Of a stretch of 64,000 bases of DNA, positions 17,787 through 26,266 are shown piece by piece. Origin of the DNA: Clostridia bacterium (GTDB taxonomy: Bacteria; Bacillota; Clostridia; Lachnospirales; Lachnospiraceae); NCBI GenBank assembly GCA_003249225.1, contig QKJQ01000016.1:164389-228388 (forward strand), read 5' to 3'. Both the position numbers and the translations under genes were made by a program. How positions within the stretch are numbered: position 1 is the first letter of the stretch; each line of letters opens with the position of its first letter. The notes below the pieces were generated by a model. It saw only the letters and a list, made by a program, of their open reading frames with translations. It was not told the DNA's origin and made no database searches.

Positions 17787-20128
17787 GTTCTTTCGATTAT
17801 TTCATTTTGTAAGGCGGTACTAAGATTTCTGAAATGGTCGCTGTATCCGGCGACACGAACGATGAGATCCTTGTATTCTTCCGGGTGCTGCTGAGCTTCC
17901 TGCAGCGTCTGACGGTCAATTACATTGAACTGAATATGGTGTCCATCAAGAGAAAAGTATGCACGGATGAGATTCGCCATCTGTTCAAGTCCTTGTTCTC
18001 CGGCTACGGTCGAAGGGGTAAATTTCTGATTCAGCAGGGTACCTCCGGTACGTAAGTGATCCATTTTAGAAGTTGATTTGATCACGGCAGTCGGTCCCTT
18101 GGTATCCGCTCCTTTTTCCGGAGAGATGCCTTCCGAAACTGGTTTGTGTGCATGACGGCCATTTGGAGAAGCGATCATGACTTCACCAAAGTAAACATGA
18201 CAGGTCGTAGGCAGCATATTCACGCGGTAATGTCCGCCTCGTACATTTGGTCTTCCGGTAACGCTGGTGCAGTAATAATCAAAAACGGAGTACATAACAG
18301 CATCGGCATATTCATCATCATTTCCATACTTGGGGGTATGGTTGCATACCAGGTTATAGATTCTGTCATACCCGGAAAAATCAGAGGTAAGCGCCTGTAT
18401 AAGCTCCGCCATGCTGAATTTTTGCTTGTCATATACGTTATACTTTATGGCAGACAGGGAATCCGTGATGGTTCCGATTCCGACCCCCTGAATGTAGCTG
18501 GTGTTATATCTGGCACCTCCTGCATTATAGTCCTTGCCTCTTTCGATGCAGTCATTGGTAAGGACAGACAGAAACGGTACCGGCATAAAATCAGCATAGA
18601 TTTTCTCAATCGTGCTGTTGCCCTGAATCTTTATGGCAAGAAAATAATCGATCTGCTTTTGATAAGCTTCAAACAGAGCTTCATAGGTTGTGAAATCCTC
18701 TGCCTTGCCGAGCGGAAGACCAAGCTGCAAGCCGCTTACCGGGTCAATGCCGTTAAAAAGCGTTACTTCAAGGATCTTTGGCAGATTAAAGTAACCGGTC
18801 AGAATATAGGCTTCATTTCCAAATGCACCGGTCTCCACACACCCGCTGGTTCCGCCTTTTCTGGCATCCTCCAGACTTTTTCCGGCATTCAGGAGTTCCA
18901 ACAGGACGGCCTCGGTGTTATAAAAAGCTGGCTGCCCCCAGCCTTTCCGTGAGATTTCACAGGCTTTCAGCAGAAAATCCCGTGGAGTCTTCTTGCTGAT
19001 CTGAACATTCGAGCTTGGCTGTAAGAGCTTCATTTCGTCCATGCACTCCAGGATCAGATAGCTGATTTCATTTACGCCATCTTCTCCCTCCGGTGTGATA
19101 CCGCCGGTGTTGATGTTGGCAAAGTCTGTATAGGTACTGCTTTCTTTTAAGGTTATGCCTACTTTAGGCGGGGCCGGCTGGTTGTTGAATTTTATCCAGA
19201 GGCATTCCAACAGTTCTTTTGCCTTGTCCCGGTCGATGCGGTCTGTTTTCAGATCATTTTCATAAAAGCGGATCAGATGCTGATCAAGACGTCCGGGAGA
19301 ATAAGCATCCCAGGGATTTAATTCGGTCGTGACACCAAGGTGAACGAACCAGTACATCTGCAGCGCCTGCCACATAGTCTGCGGACGATTTGCCGGAACG
19401 ACAGAACAGTTCTCAGCGATTTGCAGCAGTTCAGCCTTTCTTTCCGGGTCTTGTTCCTCGGTTGCAAGATAAAGTGCATAATCATGGTACCGGCGTCCAA
19501 GGATCAGAATAGCATCGCAGGCAATGTCCATTGCTTTTAACTCATTTTCCTTACTTTTTGCTTCCGGGTCTTTTTCAAAGTCCAGTTTTGACAATGCAGC
19601 TTTTATATCTGCTTTATGTTCCAGAAAACCCTTGTTGTATATGTTCTCAGAACCAACGGTATGGCCGGGTCCTCTTTGTTCCATGAATTCAGTAAAGATA
19701 CCGCTGTGGTAGGCATTCATCCATTCGTCGGGCATCTGAGCTATGATCTTTGTCCGAATGGAACGATTTTCCCAGAATGGAATCATATCTCGTTCCTGAA
19801 AAGCATAATCTTCGTCTTTTACTTTAAAACTGATAAGCTCCCGGTCATTCATGATCTTTAGGTCATCGACAGTATGACAGCACAGTTCCGGAAAGGTAGG
19901 GGAAGAAAGAGGACTGTCTCCTTTTTCACCAACAATCAGTTCACCGTCTCCGAGGTACAGTGTCTTGTTCGTAAAATAATGTTTTAATGCCAGGGCACGC
20001 ATTTCTGGAATTGAGACATTTGCTTCGTGTAATTTATAACTTTCCGTGAACAGCTTTGCCCGTTCCATGTCAATATGGGCCGGGGTTTCGGTGCTTATTT
20101 TTCTTAGTTTCTGTATACGTTCCTTCAT
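17768..20128 (-). CDS. hypD: trans-4-hydroxy-L-proline dehydratase (glycyl radical enzyme)
   Basis: 786 aa, near the C. difficile HypD length, with close motif identity throughout (NNQPAPPKVGITLKESSTYT, QPSSNVQISKKTP). The catalytic thiyl Cys is C430 in GGTSGCVETG with the base E432; the glycyl radical loop is RVAGYSDHF with G761. It dehydrates trans-4-hydroxyproline to pyrroline-5-carboxylate, the first step in anaerobic use of collagen-type hydroxyproline. ATG 20128 (MKERIQ) is preferred to 20146 because GGAG lies 5 nt upstream. The activase gene lies 79 nt upstream in the same operon. No proC (P5C reductase) gene is in the window. Confidence 0.93.
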   Translation of the reverse strand: MKERIQKLRKISTETPAHIDMERAKLFTESYKLHEANVSIPEMRALALKHYFTNKTLYLGDGELIVGEKGDSPLSSPTFPELCCHTVDDLKIMNDRELISFKVKDEDYAFQERDMIPFWENRSIRTKIIAQMPDEWMNAYHSGIFTEFMEQRGPGHTVGSENIYNKGFLEHKADIKAALSKLDFEKDPEAKSKENELKAMDIACDAILILGRRYHDYALYLATEEQDPERKAELLQIAENCSVVPANRPQTMWQALQMYWFVHLGVTTELNPWDAYSPGRLDQHLIRFYENDLKTDRIDRDKAKELLECLWIKFNNQPAPPKVGITLKESSTYTDFANINTGGITPEGEDGVNEISYLILECMDEMKLLQPSSNVQISKKTPRDFLLKACEISRKGWGQPAFYNTEAVLLELLNAGKSLEDARKGGTSGCVETGAFGNEAYILTGYFNLPKILEVTLFNGIDPVSGLQLGLPLGKAEDFTTYEALFEAYQKQIDYFLAIKIQGNSTIEKIYADFMPVPFLSVLTNDCIERGKDYNAGGARYNTSYIQGVGIGTITDSLSAIKYNVYDKQKFSMAELIQALTSDFSGYDRIYNLVCNHTPKYGNDDEYADAVMYSVFDYYCTSVTGRPNVRGGHYRVNMLPTTCHVYFGEVMIASPNGRHAHKPVSEGISPEKGADTKGPTAVIKSTSKMDHLRTGGTLLNQKFTPSTVAGEQGLEQMANLIRAYFSLDGHHIQFNVIDRQTLQEAQQHPEEYKDLIVRVAGYSDHFRNLSTALQNEIIERTEQCFH

Positions 20129-20207
20129 TCCTGCTCCATTCTTCATTCAAAAGATTTATTTCATTCAAACCAGACTTTTTTATCTGGATGAATTGTTTAC
20201 GTTCGTG

Positions 20208-21122
20208 TTACCCACCAATTTTGACATTGGCGAACCCATATTCCTGAAAGAGTAAAAAAAAGCGCTCAAGTTCATCGTTTGTTGGTGTTTCAAAATCCGA
20301 ATCATGGTATGTCCTGCTCAGCCGATTGTATTTATTTCTTCCCGTATTATGATAGGGCAGGAGATTTATCTGTTCGGGATGTATTTCGTTGGATTTTAAG
20401 AAAAAGGCAATTTGTTCCATCTGGGCTAAGGTGCTGTTAACCCCAACGATAACTGGAATTCGGATCCAAAGTCTGGCATGCTGTTTGTTCAGCCAGATCA
20501 GGTTATCCAGCAAAAGCCGATTATCAACACCAGTGAATTTTTTATGAAGCACCGGATCCATAAGCTTAACATCATATAAAAAAGTGTCAACATAAGGGAA
20601 GAGCCGCTGCAATACCTCACGTGGTGCATGGCCACAGGTATCTATGTTAACGCTTATTTTCTTCGTGGCAAGATATGACAGCAGCTGTTCGAGATATTCG
20701 GTATCCTGCAGCAGGACTTCACCACCGGATAAGGTCACACCGCCTCCGGAAGTAGTATAGAAAACGAGATCCTTTTCAAGTTCCTTTTGCAGTTCTTCTA
20801 CCGTGTAGTAGTTACCGGAAGGTATTCTCAGATTCCCAAGGCATTCCTCCTGGCAGGTTCCGCATACTGTACAGAGCTGCTGATTCGTCACAGCCTTATT
20901 CTTTGACAGAGTAATGGCATTACTTTGACAGGCGGGGATGCAGGCTCCACAGCCTCTGCATTTATCTTCATCAAACAACAACTGTCTTGAAAAGCTCTGC
21001 GTCTCCGGGTTGTGACACCAGCCGCACGAAAGTGGACAGCCTTTGAAGAATACGGTCGTACGTATTCCGTGGCCGTCGTGTATGCAGTATTTTTGTATAT
21101 CTGTTATGAGTGGTTCTTTCAT
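20208..21122 (-). CDS. Glycyl radical enzyme activase for HypD (radical SAM)
   Basis: 304 aa. The radical SAM cluster motif CxxxCxxC is seen as GCPLSCGWC near the N terminus. A ferredoxin-like insert has two 4Fe-4S clusters (CRGCGACIPAC, CTVCGTCQEEC), and the AdoMet-binding GGE motif is in TLSGGEVLL. It installs the glycyl radical on HypD under anaerobic conditions. The ATG at 21122 has AGGG upstream and is preferred over 21146. First gene of the two-gene operon, behind the promoter at 21204-21233. Confidence 0.92.
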   Translation of the reverse strand: MKEPLITDIQKYCIHDGHGIRTTVFFKGCPLSCGWCHNPETQSFSRQLLFDEDKCRGCGACIPACQSNAITLSKNKAVTNQQLCTVCGTCQEECLGNLRIPSGNYYTVEELQKELEKDLVFYTTSGGGVTLSGGEVLLQDTEYLEQLLSYLATKKISVNIDTCGHAPREVLQRLFPYVDTFLYDVKLMDPVLHKKFTGVDNRLLLDNLIWLNKQHARLWIRIPVIVGVNSTLAQMEQIAFFLKSNEIHPEQINLLPYHNTGRNKYNRLSRTYHDSDFETPTNDELERFFLLFQEYGFANVKIGG

Positions 21123-21203
21123 TTTATCCCTGTTCCTGCACAGCATTCATTGCATCTATTGATTGTGCTTTCATTTTGATTGAATTTGTTCTTATATGGT
21201 TTT

Positions 21204-21233
21204 ATAATAGAATTTAGCTTCTTACTTTGTCAA
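21204..21233 (-). promoter_or_regulatory. Promoter of the activase-hypD operon
   Basis: On the minus strand: TTGACA (21233-21228), 18-bp spacer, TATTAT (21209-21204). Confidence 0.7.
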
Positions 21234-21282
21234 GTGAAATAAAAATTAAGCAAAGGAAGCAGAAAAACATTGAAAAAATAGG

Positions 21283-21335
21283 TTGACAAACAGATACTTC
21301 GAGAGTAGAATTAAAATAGTTCGAACAACGAAGTA
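21283..21335 (+). promoter_or_regulatory. Promoter with overlapping inverted repeat, upstream of the MarR gene
   Basis: TTGACA (21283-21288), 17-bp spacer, TAGAAT (21306-21311). An inverted pair TACTTCG (21295-21301) / CGAAGTA (21329-21335) surrounds the -10 box, as expected for autorepression. The same half-site recurs at 21899-21921. Confidence 0.7.
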
Positions 21336-21372
21336 ATAGCAGGCCACTATTATTTCAGAAATGAGGATGTCT

Positions 21373-21858
21373 ATGAGTATTACAACCGAGCAGATCGAAG
21401 CAGGGATGTTTCAGTATGTAGATCAGATTAAAGAACTGATGTCTGCCAGGATATGGGAGAATGTTCTGCTTGACTGTTCAAAGAATGAATTGTTCATCCT
21501 CTGGCTGATCTTTCGTCACAATGAAGTTAATATGACACAGATATCGGAGTATATCAAGACACCACTGAATACAGCGACCGGAATCGTCAGCCGTATGGAA
21601 AAGCGGCAGCTTATCCTTCGTGAACGAAGTGAACAGGACAAACGTATCGTAACAGTACGCATGGGTGAAAAAGGCAAAGCGCAGATTCAAACGGTTATGA
21701 AAGAGCTTATCTATTACGCAGAAAAAGTGTTGAATGCCTTTAGCACAGAGGAGCTGGAATTACTGATTCGCATGTTTCATACGCTTGTGGATATTGTCGG
21801 GGAAGAGAGAAAAAAAGAAAGCAGTGGGCGAAAGTTCACAAGAATTTCCATTGAATGA
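21373..21858 (+). CDS. MarR family transcriptional regulator
   Basis: 161 aa. Winged-helix region ~40-110: NMTQISEYIKTPLNTATGIV is the recognition helix area, followed by the wing SEQDKRIVTVRMGEKG with the conserved D-K-R. Terminal helices form the dimer interface. ATG 21373 is preferred to 21361 because AGGA (21364-21367) is correctly spaced. It is divergent from the hypD operon and directly before the ATPase pair; the TACTTCGA operator candidates suggest it regulates itself and those ATPases. Confidence 0.85.
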   Translation: MSITTEQIEAGMFQYVDQIKELMSARIWENVLLDCSKNELFILWLIFRHNEVNMTQISEYIKTPLNTATGIVSRMEKRQLILRERSEQDKRIVTVRMGEKGKAQIQTVMKELIYYAEKVLNAFSTEELELLIRMFHTLVDIVGEERKKESSGRKFTRISIE

Positions 21859-21864
21859 GTTAAC

Positions 21865-21893
21865 GGAATGTACAAGGTACATTCCTTCTCTTA
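21865..21893 (+). terminator. Terminator-like hairpin after the MarR gene
   Basis: Perfect 9-bp stem GGAATGTAC / GTACATTCC with an AAG loop, followed by TTCTCTT. The T-run is weak, so partial read-through into the ATPase genes is possible. Confidence 0.6.
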
Positions 21894-21898
21894 AAACA

Positions 21899-21921
21899 AA
21901 TACTTCGACTCAAGAAGTATT
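21899..21921. promoter_or_regulatory. Palindrome, probable MarR operator before the ATPase genes
   Basis: AATACTTC (21899-21906) and GAAGTATT (21914-21921), perfect arms with a 7-nt spacer. It shares the TACTTCGA half-site with the MarR promoter. ATTCGAAT palindromes follow at 21919-21926 and 21951-21958. Confidence 0.6.
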
Positions 21922-22040
21922 CGAATGTTGAAATATTCGACGGCAGAGTTATTCGAATGCAAAAGAAACAAAGCGGCAAAGGGTAAAGCACGAAGCAATG
22001 CGGCAGAGTACAATACCAAAGGAAAGAAAAAACATGAAAA

Positions 22041-22134
22041 AAGAAACAAGATAAAAGAAACAAGATAAAAGAAGCATGATAATAAGAAGCAAGATAAAAA
22101 GAAACATGATAAAAAGAAGCAAGATAAAAAGAAG
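22041..22134 (+). repeat. 14-15-nt purine-rich direct repeats
   Basis: About six units of aagaaRcaWgataaa in tandem, head to tail, on the + strand. Confidence 0.8.
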
Positions 22135-22195
22135 AATATAAAACAAAGCATGAACAAACAATAGAGGATGCGTTTGTCGCAGAAAAGAGGCAATC

Positions 22196-23383
22196 ATGAA
22201 GAAAAGAATTTATATTTTTACTGGGAAGGGCGGGGTTGGTAAGACGAGTGTTGCAGCCGCGCATGCCGTAAAAAGCGCAAAAGAAGGTTACAGAACAATG
22301 CTTGTCAGTACAGATATGGCACACAATCTGGGAGATCTTTTTGAAAAGAAACTGGGAAAAGAACCAGAGAGCATTGCAAAAAATCTCTGTGTCTATGAAA
22401 TCGATCCGGAATATGTCATGGAGAATGACTTTGAAGATATGGTCAAAAGCCTTGGAAAGATGCTGCCACAGGATGCGGGAACGAACCTTGCAGATTATGG
22501 AATGTTTCCTGGGATGGAAGAATTGTTTGCTTTGCTCAAGATCAATGAAATCTATCAGAGTGACAATTATGACAGGATTTTTGTAGACTGTGCCCCGACG
22601 GGTGAGACACTTTCCCTGCTTAAGTTCCCTGAATTACTTTCGTGGTATATGGAGAAGTTATTCCCGGTCGGCAAAGTTGCTGTCCGTATCCTTTCCCCGA
22701 TTGCAAAACAGTTCTACAAGGTTGAACTGCCGAACCGCGCAGCGATGAGCGATATCGAGAAGCTTTACCTGAAGCTTTATGATCTTCAGGAGCTGCTTAA
22801 GAACCGTGAAGTGACAAGTGTAAGGCTGGTTACGGTACCGGAAAAGATGGTGGTCGAGGAAACCAAGAGAAATTATATGTATATGAATCTTTACAATTAT
22901 AATGTAGACGGGCTTTACATCAACCGTTTGCTGCCAAAGGATGTAAGAAATCCATTTTTTGATGAATGGTTAAAAATACAAAGCAATTACAAGCAGCAGC
23001 TGTATGAAAGTTTTGCAGCACTTCCCATCTATGAAATACCGTGGTACGACGAAGAAGTGAGAGGAATGAAGGCCGTATACAGAATCTGCAACGACGCCCT
23101 GACTACCGAAGATATATTTGATACAAAAGAAATCACACAAAGAGAGAGCTTTGAACAGACAAAAGATGGTTATCTTCTGAAACTGTCACTGCCCTTTGCG
23201 GATAAGTCAGAAGTGGATCTGTTCCAGTCGGAGAGTGAGATTGTAGTGAAGATTGGTAATTTTAAGCGAAATATACCGCTGCCCAATGTGCTGCGAAGCT
23301 TTGCGGTCACCTCAGGAAAGATGGAAGAGGGAACACTTTTGGTAGAATTTGAACGTTTTGGAGGTCAGAAGGATGAATTGTGA
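22196..23383 (+). CDS. Get3/ArsA-like ATPase with C-terminal HSP20-like domain (first of pair)
   Basis: 395 aa. Deviant Walker A GKGGVGKTS (residues 10-18, with the signature first lysine), STDMAHNLGD as switch I, and DCAPTGETLSLLK as switch II. This places it among ArsA/Get3 ATPases. The C-terminal ~80 residues (LKLSLPFADKSEVDLF onwards) form the alpha-crystallin-like domain found on many bacterial ArsA homologues. The CxxC of Get3 and the arsenite-binding Cys set of ArsA are not evident, and no arsB/arsR is nearby, so arsenic export is unlikely; protein targeting or another client-handling role is more plausible. It overlaps the next small gene by 11 nt. Confidence 0.82.
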   Translation: MKKRIYIFTGKGGVGKTSVAAAHAVKSAKEGYRTMLVSTDMAHNLGDLFEKKLGKEPESIAKNLCVYEIDPEYVMENDFEDMVKSLGKMLPQDAGTNLADYGMFPGMEELFALLKINEIYQSDNYDRIFVDCAPTGETLSLLKFPELLSWYMEKLFPVGKVAVRILSPIAKQFYKVELPNRAAMSDIEKLYLKLYDLQELLKNREVTSVRLVTVPEKMVVEETKRNYMYMNLYNYNVDGLYINRLLPKDVRNPFFDEWLKIQSNYKQQLYESFAALPIYEIPWYDEEVRGMKAVYRICNDALTTEDIFDTKEITQRESFEQTKDGYLLKLSLPFADKSEVDLFQSESEIVVKIGNFKRNIPLPNVLRSFAVTSGKMEEGTLLVEFERFGGQKDEL

Positions 23384-23699
23384 TATGATGAATCGGGTAA
23401 AGGAAGCAAAAAAGTATCAGATGAAAGCATGGATGGCGTTGTTCCCGGAAAGTTCGGCACAGCATTTTGAAGTAATCGGAAATGAAATCAGTGCTATGTT
23501 CATGGAATGTGCGGCTGACATGATGAAGAAGGAACGGTATTCCTCGGACGATAAGAGGGAGACGAAGGAAAAGCAGGACGGGTTCTGCAAAGAAGAAAAG
23601 TATGAAGCAAACTGTGAATCAAAGGAAGATGCAAAAAAGAACAGCGAGGCTGACAAGACGAAGAAAAAGTCGAAGGTCAGAAAAGTAACCATTGAGTGA
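23373..23699 (+). CDS. Small protein between the paired ATPases, function unknown
   Basis: 108 aa. The N-terminal ~55 residues are helical and amphipathic (AWMALFPESSAQHFEVIGNE). The C-terminal half is a highly charged Lys/Glu tail. GGAGGT at 23360-23365 supports ATG 23373, within the end of the first ATPase gene, so translation is coupled. The position between two Get3-like ATPases suggests an adaptor or client. I do not recognise a family. Confidence 0.65.
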   Translation: MNCDMMNRVKEAKKYQMKAWMALFPESSAQHFEVIGNEISAMFMECAADMMKKERYSSDDKRETKEKQDGFCKEEKYEANCESKEDAKKNSEADKTKKKSKVRKVTIE

Positions 23700-23773
23700 A
23701 TAAACGTGATTAGAACGGTAAGCAGATAGCAGCCCAAAATAGAAATATAAAATAACAGGAAGGAAACCGTGTT

Positions 23774-24928
23774 ATGAGAATAATATTATATACAGGAAAA
23801 GGTGGCGTTGGAAAGACAAGCGTTGCAGGAGCCAATGCAATACAGCTGGCGAAGGAAGGGAAAAAGGTACTTGTTATGAGTACGGACATGGCACATAGTC
23901 TTGGAGACAGTCTGGATGCAAAGCTTGAAAAAGAACCAAAAAAAATCATAGATAATCTGGATGCAATGGAAATCGATGTTGTCTATGAGAGTGAGAAAAG
24001 CTGGTCACATATGAAGGCTTACATGAAGCAGATGCTTACCATGAGAGGAGATGGTGGGATAGAAGTCGAAGAATTGCTGGTTTTTCCGGGTCTGGAAGAA
24101 TTGTTTTCGATGTTCAAGATCCTTGATTATTATGAAGAAGGAAACTATGATGTTATTATTGTGGACTGTGCACCGACCGGTGAGACATTATCCTTACTAA
24201 AATATCCTGCTATGCTGTCGGATTTTCTTGAAAAGGTACTGCCGGCAAAACGAAAGAGTGTTAAGGTTGCCGGACCTGTGATTGAAAAACTGATGAAGAT
24301 ACCAATGCCGGAGGATAATGTATTCGACGACATAGAATATGTCATGGATAAGCTGGAACGTCTTCAGAACCTGATGCTGAACAAAGATATCGTAAGCCTT
24401 CGCATTGTTACGACTCCGGAGAAAATCGTAATTCAGGAGGCTAAGCGGAATTTCACCTGTCTTCATCTTTATAATTATAATGTCGATGCAATCATTGTGA
24501 ACCGCATTTATCCGGAGAATGCCATGCAGGGATACTTTAGTAAGTGGATCGTTATGCAAAAAGATGGCCTTTTGGAAATCAACGAGAGTTTTTCAGAAGT
24601 CCCCAAATTCTATCTGGAGCTTCAAAAAGGGGAACTGCGTACCATCCCGGTGCTGGAAGAGGCGGCACAGAAAATGTTCGCAGCAACTGCAACGGCAGAG
24701 GTCTTGTTCTGCCGGGACATATTCACTGTTATAACCTCAGAAGAAGGAACCTCGTTAAAGATCTATCTGCCATTTGCAGACAAAAGCGACATGGATCTGC
24801 GACAGAATGGGAATGAGATAATACTATCCATCAAGAATCAGACCAGAAGGTTCCTTGTTCCAAAGGAGTTTGGTGACAAAACCATAGGCAGTGCTAAATT
24901 CGAAGAAGATTATTTGTTGATTTCGTAA
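23774..24928 (+). CDS. Get3/ArsA-like ATPase with C-terminal HSP20-like domain (second of pair)
   Basis: 384 aa, a clear paralogue of the ATPase at 22196: GKGGVGKTS at the N terminus, STDMAHSLGD, VDCAPTGETLSLLKYP, the shared HLYNYNVDAIIVNR block, and a C-terminal alpha-crystallin-like segment (IYLPFADKSDMDL). AGGAAGG lies upstream of the ATG. Two halves encoded as separate genes recall the duplicated A1-A2 layout of ArsA, suggesting a heterodimer. It converges on the aminotransferase gene 21 nt away. Confidence 0.82.
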   Translation: MRIILYTGKGGVGKTSVAGANAIQLAKEGKKVLVMSTDMAHSLGDSLDAKLEKEPKKIIDNLDAMEIDVVYESEKSWSHMKAYMKQMLTMRGDGGIEVEELLVFPGLEELFSMFKILDYYEEGNYDVIIVDCAPTGETLSLLKYPAMLSDFLEKVLPAKRKSVKVAGPVIEKLMKIPMPEDNVFDDIEYVMDKLERLQNLMLNKDIVSLRIVTTPEKIVIQEAKRNFTCLHLYNYNVDAIIVNRIYPENAMQGYFSKWIVMQKDGLLEINESFSEVPKFYLELQKGELRTIPVLEEAAQKMFAATATAEVLFCRDIFTVITSEEGTSLKIYLPFADKSDMDLRQNGNEIILSIKNQTRRFLVPKEFGDKTIGSAKFEEDYLLIS

Positions 24929-24949
24929 CCGTGCCATCAAAACAATACA

Positions 24950-26119
24950 TTACATTACACTTGCGATTCTTTTTATGCCTTCTGTTATTGTATCAGGATT
25001 TGAATTCGTGTAATTCAGCCGGAGCGTCGGAGCATTGGTCTGATTGGTATAAAAGGGATCGCCGGGAACAAAGACAACTTTTTTCTGCGAAGCTCGTTGA
25101 AATAAATCCAGGGAGGATTGACCCTTTGGCAGTGTGGCCCACATGAACATACCCCCTTGTGGCGACGTACAGCTTACCTCCTTTGGAAAATACTGTTGTA
25201 TAGCTTCTTTCATGGCAGAGCTCTGTTCTTTATACAGGGCTTTGATTTTTGTTATATGCTGATTCAGGTCGTTATGCGACAGGTAATCGTAGATGATGTA
25301 TTGGGCAAATATATTGCTGTGAAGATCTGCGGCCTGCTTGGCAATCACAAGATAGTTCATAAGCTCTCTGTTTTTGGTACAGATCCAGCCAAGCCGGAAA
25401 CCCGGTGTGATTATTTTCGAGATTGAACCAAGGAGTATACTTTGAGGAAGAAAATCACCGCCTATGTAGGAAAGATCTTCTCCTTCAAACCGCAGATCAC
25501 CATAGGGATCGTCTTCCACCAGAAATGTATCATGGTCTGCTATTATTTCGCGGATTTTGGCACGGTTTTCTCTTGAATAGGTAATACCTGTAGGATTCTG
25601 AAAGTTTGGAACTGTATATAAGAACTTGACTTTATTGTTTTGCAGCACGGATTCAAGTTCGTCTGTATTCAGCCCTTCTTGTGTCAGCGTGATTTCTTTG
25701 AATGACGGTTGGTAAAGAGAACAGGACTGAATCGCACCAAGGTATCCGGGCTTTTCAATGGCAACAGCATCTCCTTTGTTAATCAGCACTTTACCAAGCA
25801 GATCAAGTGCCTGCTGAGAACCTGTTGTAATAAGAATGTCATCCTTCTCAAATTTTAGACCATGTTTCGCTTTATATCTGTCTGCGATATATTCCCGAAG
25901 TGGCTCATACCCCTCTGTTGTTCCGTATTGAAAGACTTTGCTCTCAAAGGTCGTAATGATCCGGTTCGTCGATTCCTTCAGTTCGTTGATTGGAAATGAT
26001 ATTGGGTTTGGCAATCCGCCTGCAAATGATATAACATCTTCCTGCGCCGTTGTTTTCAGAATCTCTCTGATAAATGAAGACGGTGTTTTTTTTATTCCCT
26101 CAGAAAATAGCTGTTCCAT
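24950..26119 (-). CDS. PLP-dependent aminotransferase (class I/II, LysN/MocR-catalytic-like)
   Basis: 389 aa, fold-type I. Motifs: TTGSQQALDL, PNFQNPTG (substrate/PLP), EDDPYGDLRF (Asp to the PLP nitrogen), SISKIITPGFRLGW (PLP lysine in SK) and LRLNYT (carboxylate-binding Arg). It belongs to the multi-substrate group that includes 2-aminoadipate and aromatic/branched-chain aminotransferases; the substrate cannot be fixed. It is divergent from a MocR regulator, with shared palindromes between them, so it is probably that regulator's target. Confidence 0.85.
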   Translation of the reverse strand: MEQLFSEGIKKTPSSFIREILKTTAQEDVISFAGGLPNPISFPINELKESTNRIITTFESKVFQYGTTEGYEPLREYIADRYKAKHGLKFEKDDILITTGSQQALDLLGKVLINKGDAVAIEKPGYLGAIQSCSLYQPSFKEITLTQEGLNTDELESVLQNNKVKFLYTVPNFQNPTGITYSRENRAKIREIIADHDTFLVEDDPYGDLRFEGEDLSYIGGDFLPQSILLGSISKIITPGFRLGWICTKNRELMNYLVIAKQAADLHSNIFAQYIIYDYLSHNDLNQHITKIKALYKEQSSAMKEAIQQYFPKEVSCTSPQGGMFMWATLPKGQSSLDLFQRASQKKVVFVPGDPFYTNQTNAPTLRLNYTNSNPDTITEGIKRIASVM

Positions 26120-26170
26120 AAGTATCCTCCTCTATAAGGCTTGCATTTGTATGAATTTCATGATAATAAT

Positions 26171-26240
26171 ATACATGATTGTATTGGTTTTTTGAGATTA
26201 TATCATCGAAACAAAGGTCATACAATAGAATAATTGTATG
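26171..26240. promoter_or_regulatory. Repeated ATTGTAT palindromes in the aminotransferase/MocR divergent region
   Basis: ATACA-TGAT-TGTAT (26171-26184) and CATACAAT-AGAATA-ATTGTATG (26219-26240). All arms contain TGTAT/ATACA half-sites. The first lies near the aminotransferase 5' side, the second just before the regulator start, consistent with an autoregulated MocR operator. Confidence 0.6.
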
Positions 26241-26266
26241 CAGGACAAAATGAAAGGAGTAGTGCA

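Larger units (their letters stand above)
21859..22195. other. 337-bp leader of the Get3-like ATPase unit
   Basis: In order it holds the hairpin at 21865-21885, a cluster of TACTTCGA / ATTCGAAT motifs (21899-21960), a purine-rich repeat tract (22041-22134), and a small hairpin TGCG-tttgt-CGCA (22169-22181) just upstream of the RBS AAGAGG. Confidence 0.7.

Noticed and set aside
18146..18952. 268-codon plus-strand frame inside hypD
   Set aside because: It is the antisense shadow of a strongly conserved glycyl radical enzyme.
22196..24928. Arsenic resistance (arsA) operon
   Set aside because: No arsB, arsD or arsR nearby and no evident arsenite-binding cysteine set; the regulator is MarR-type and the HSP20-like tail points to another role.
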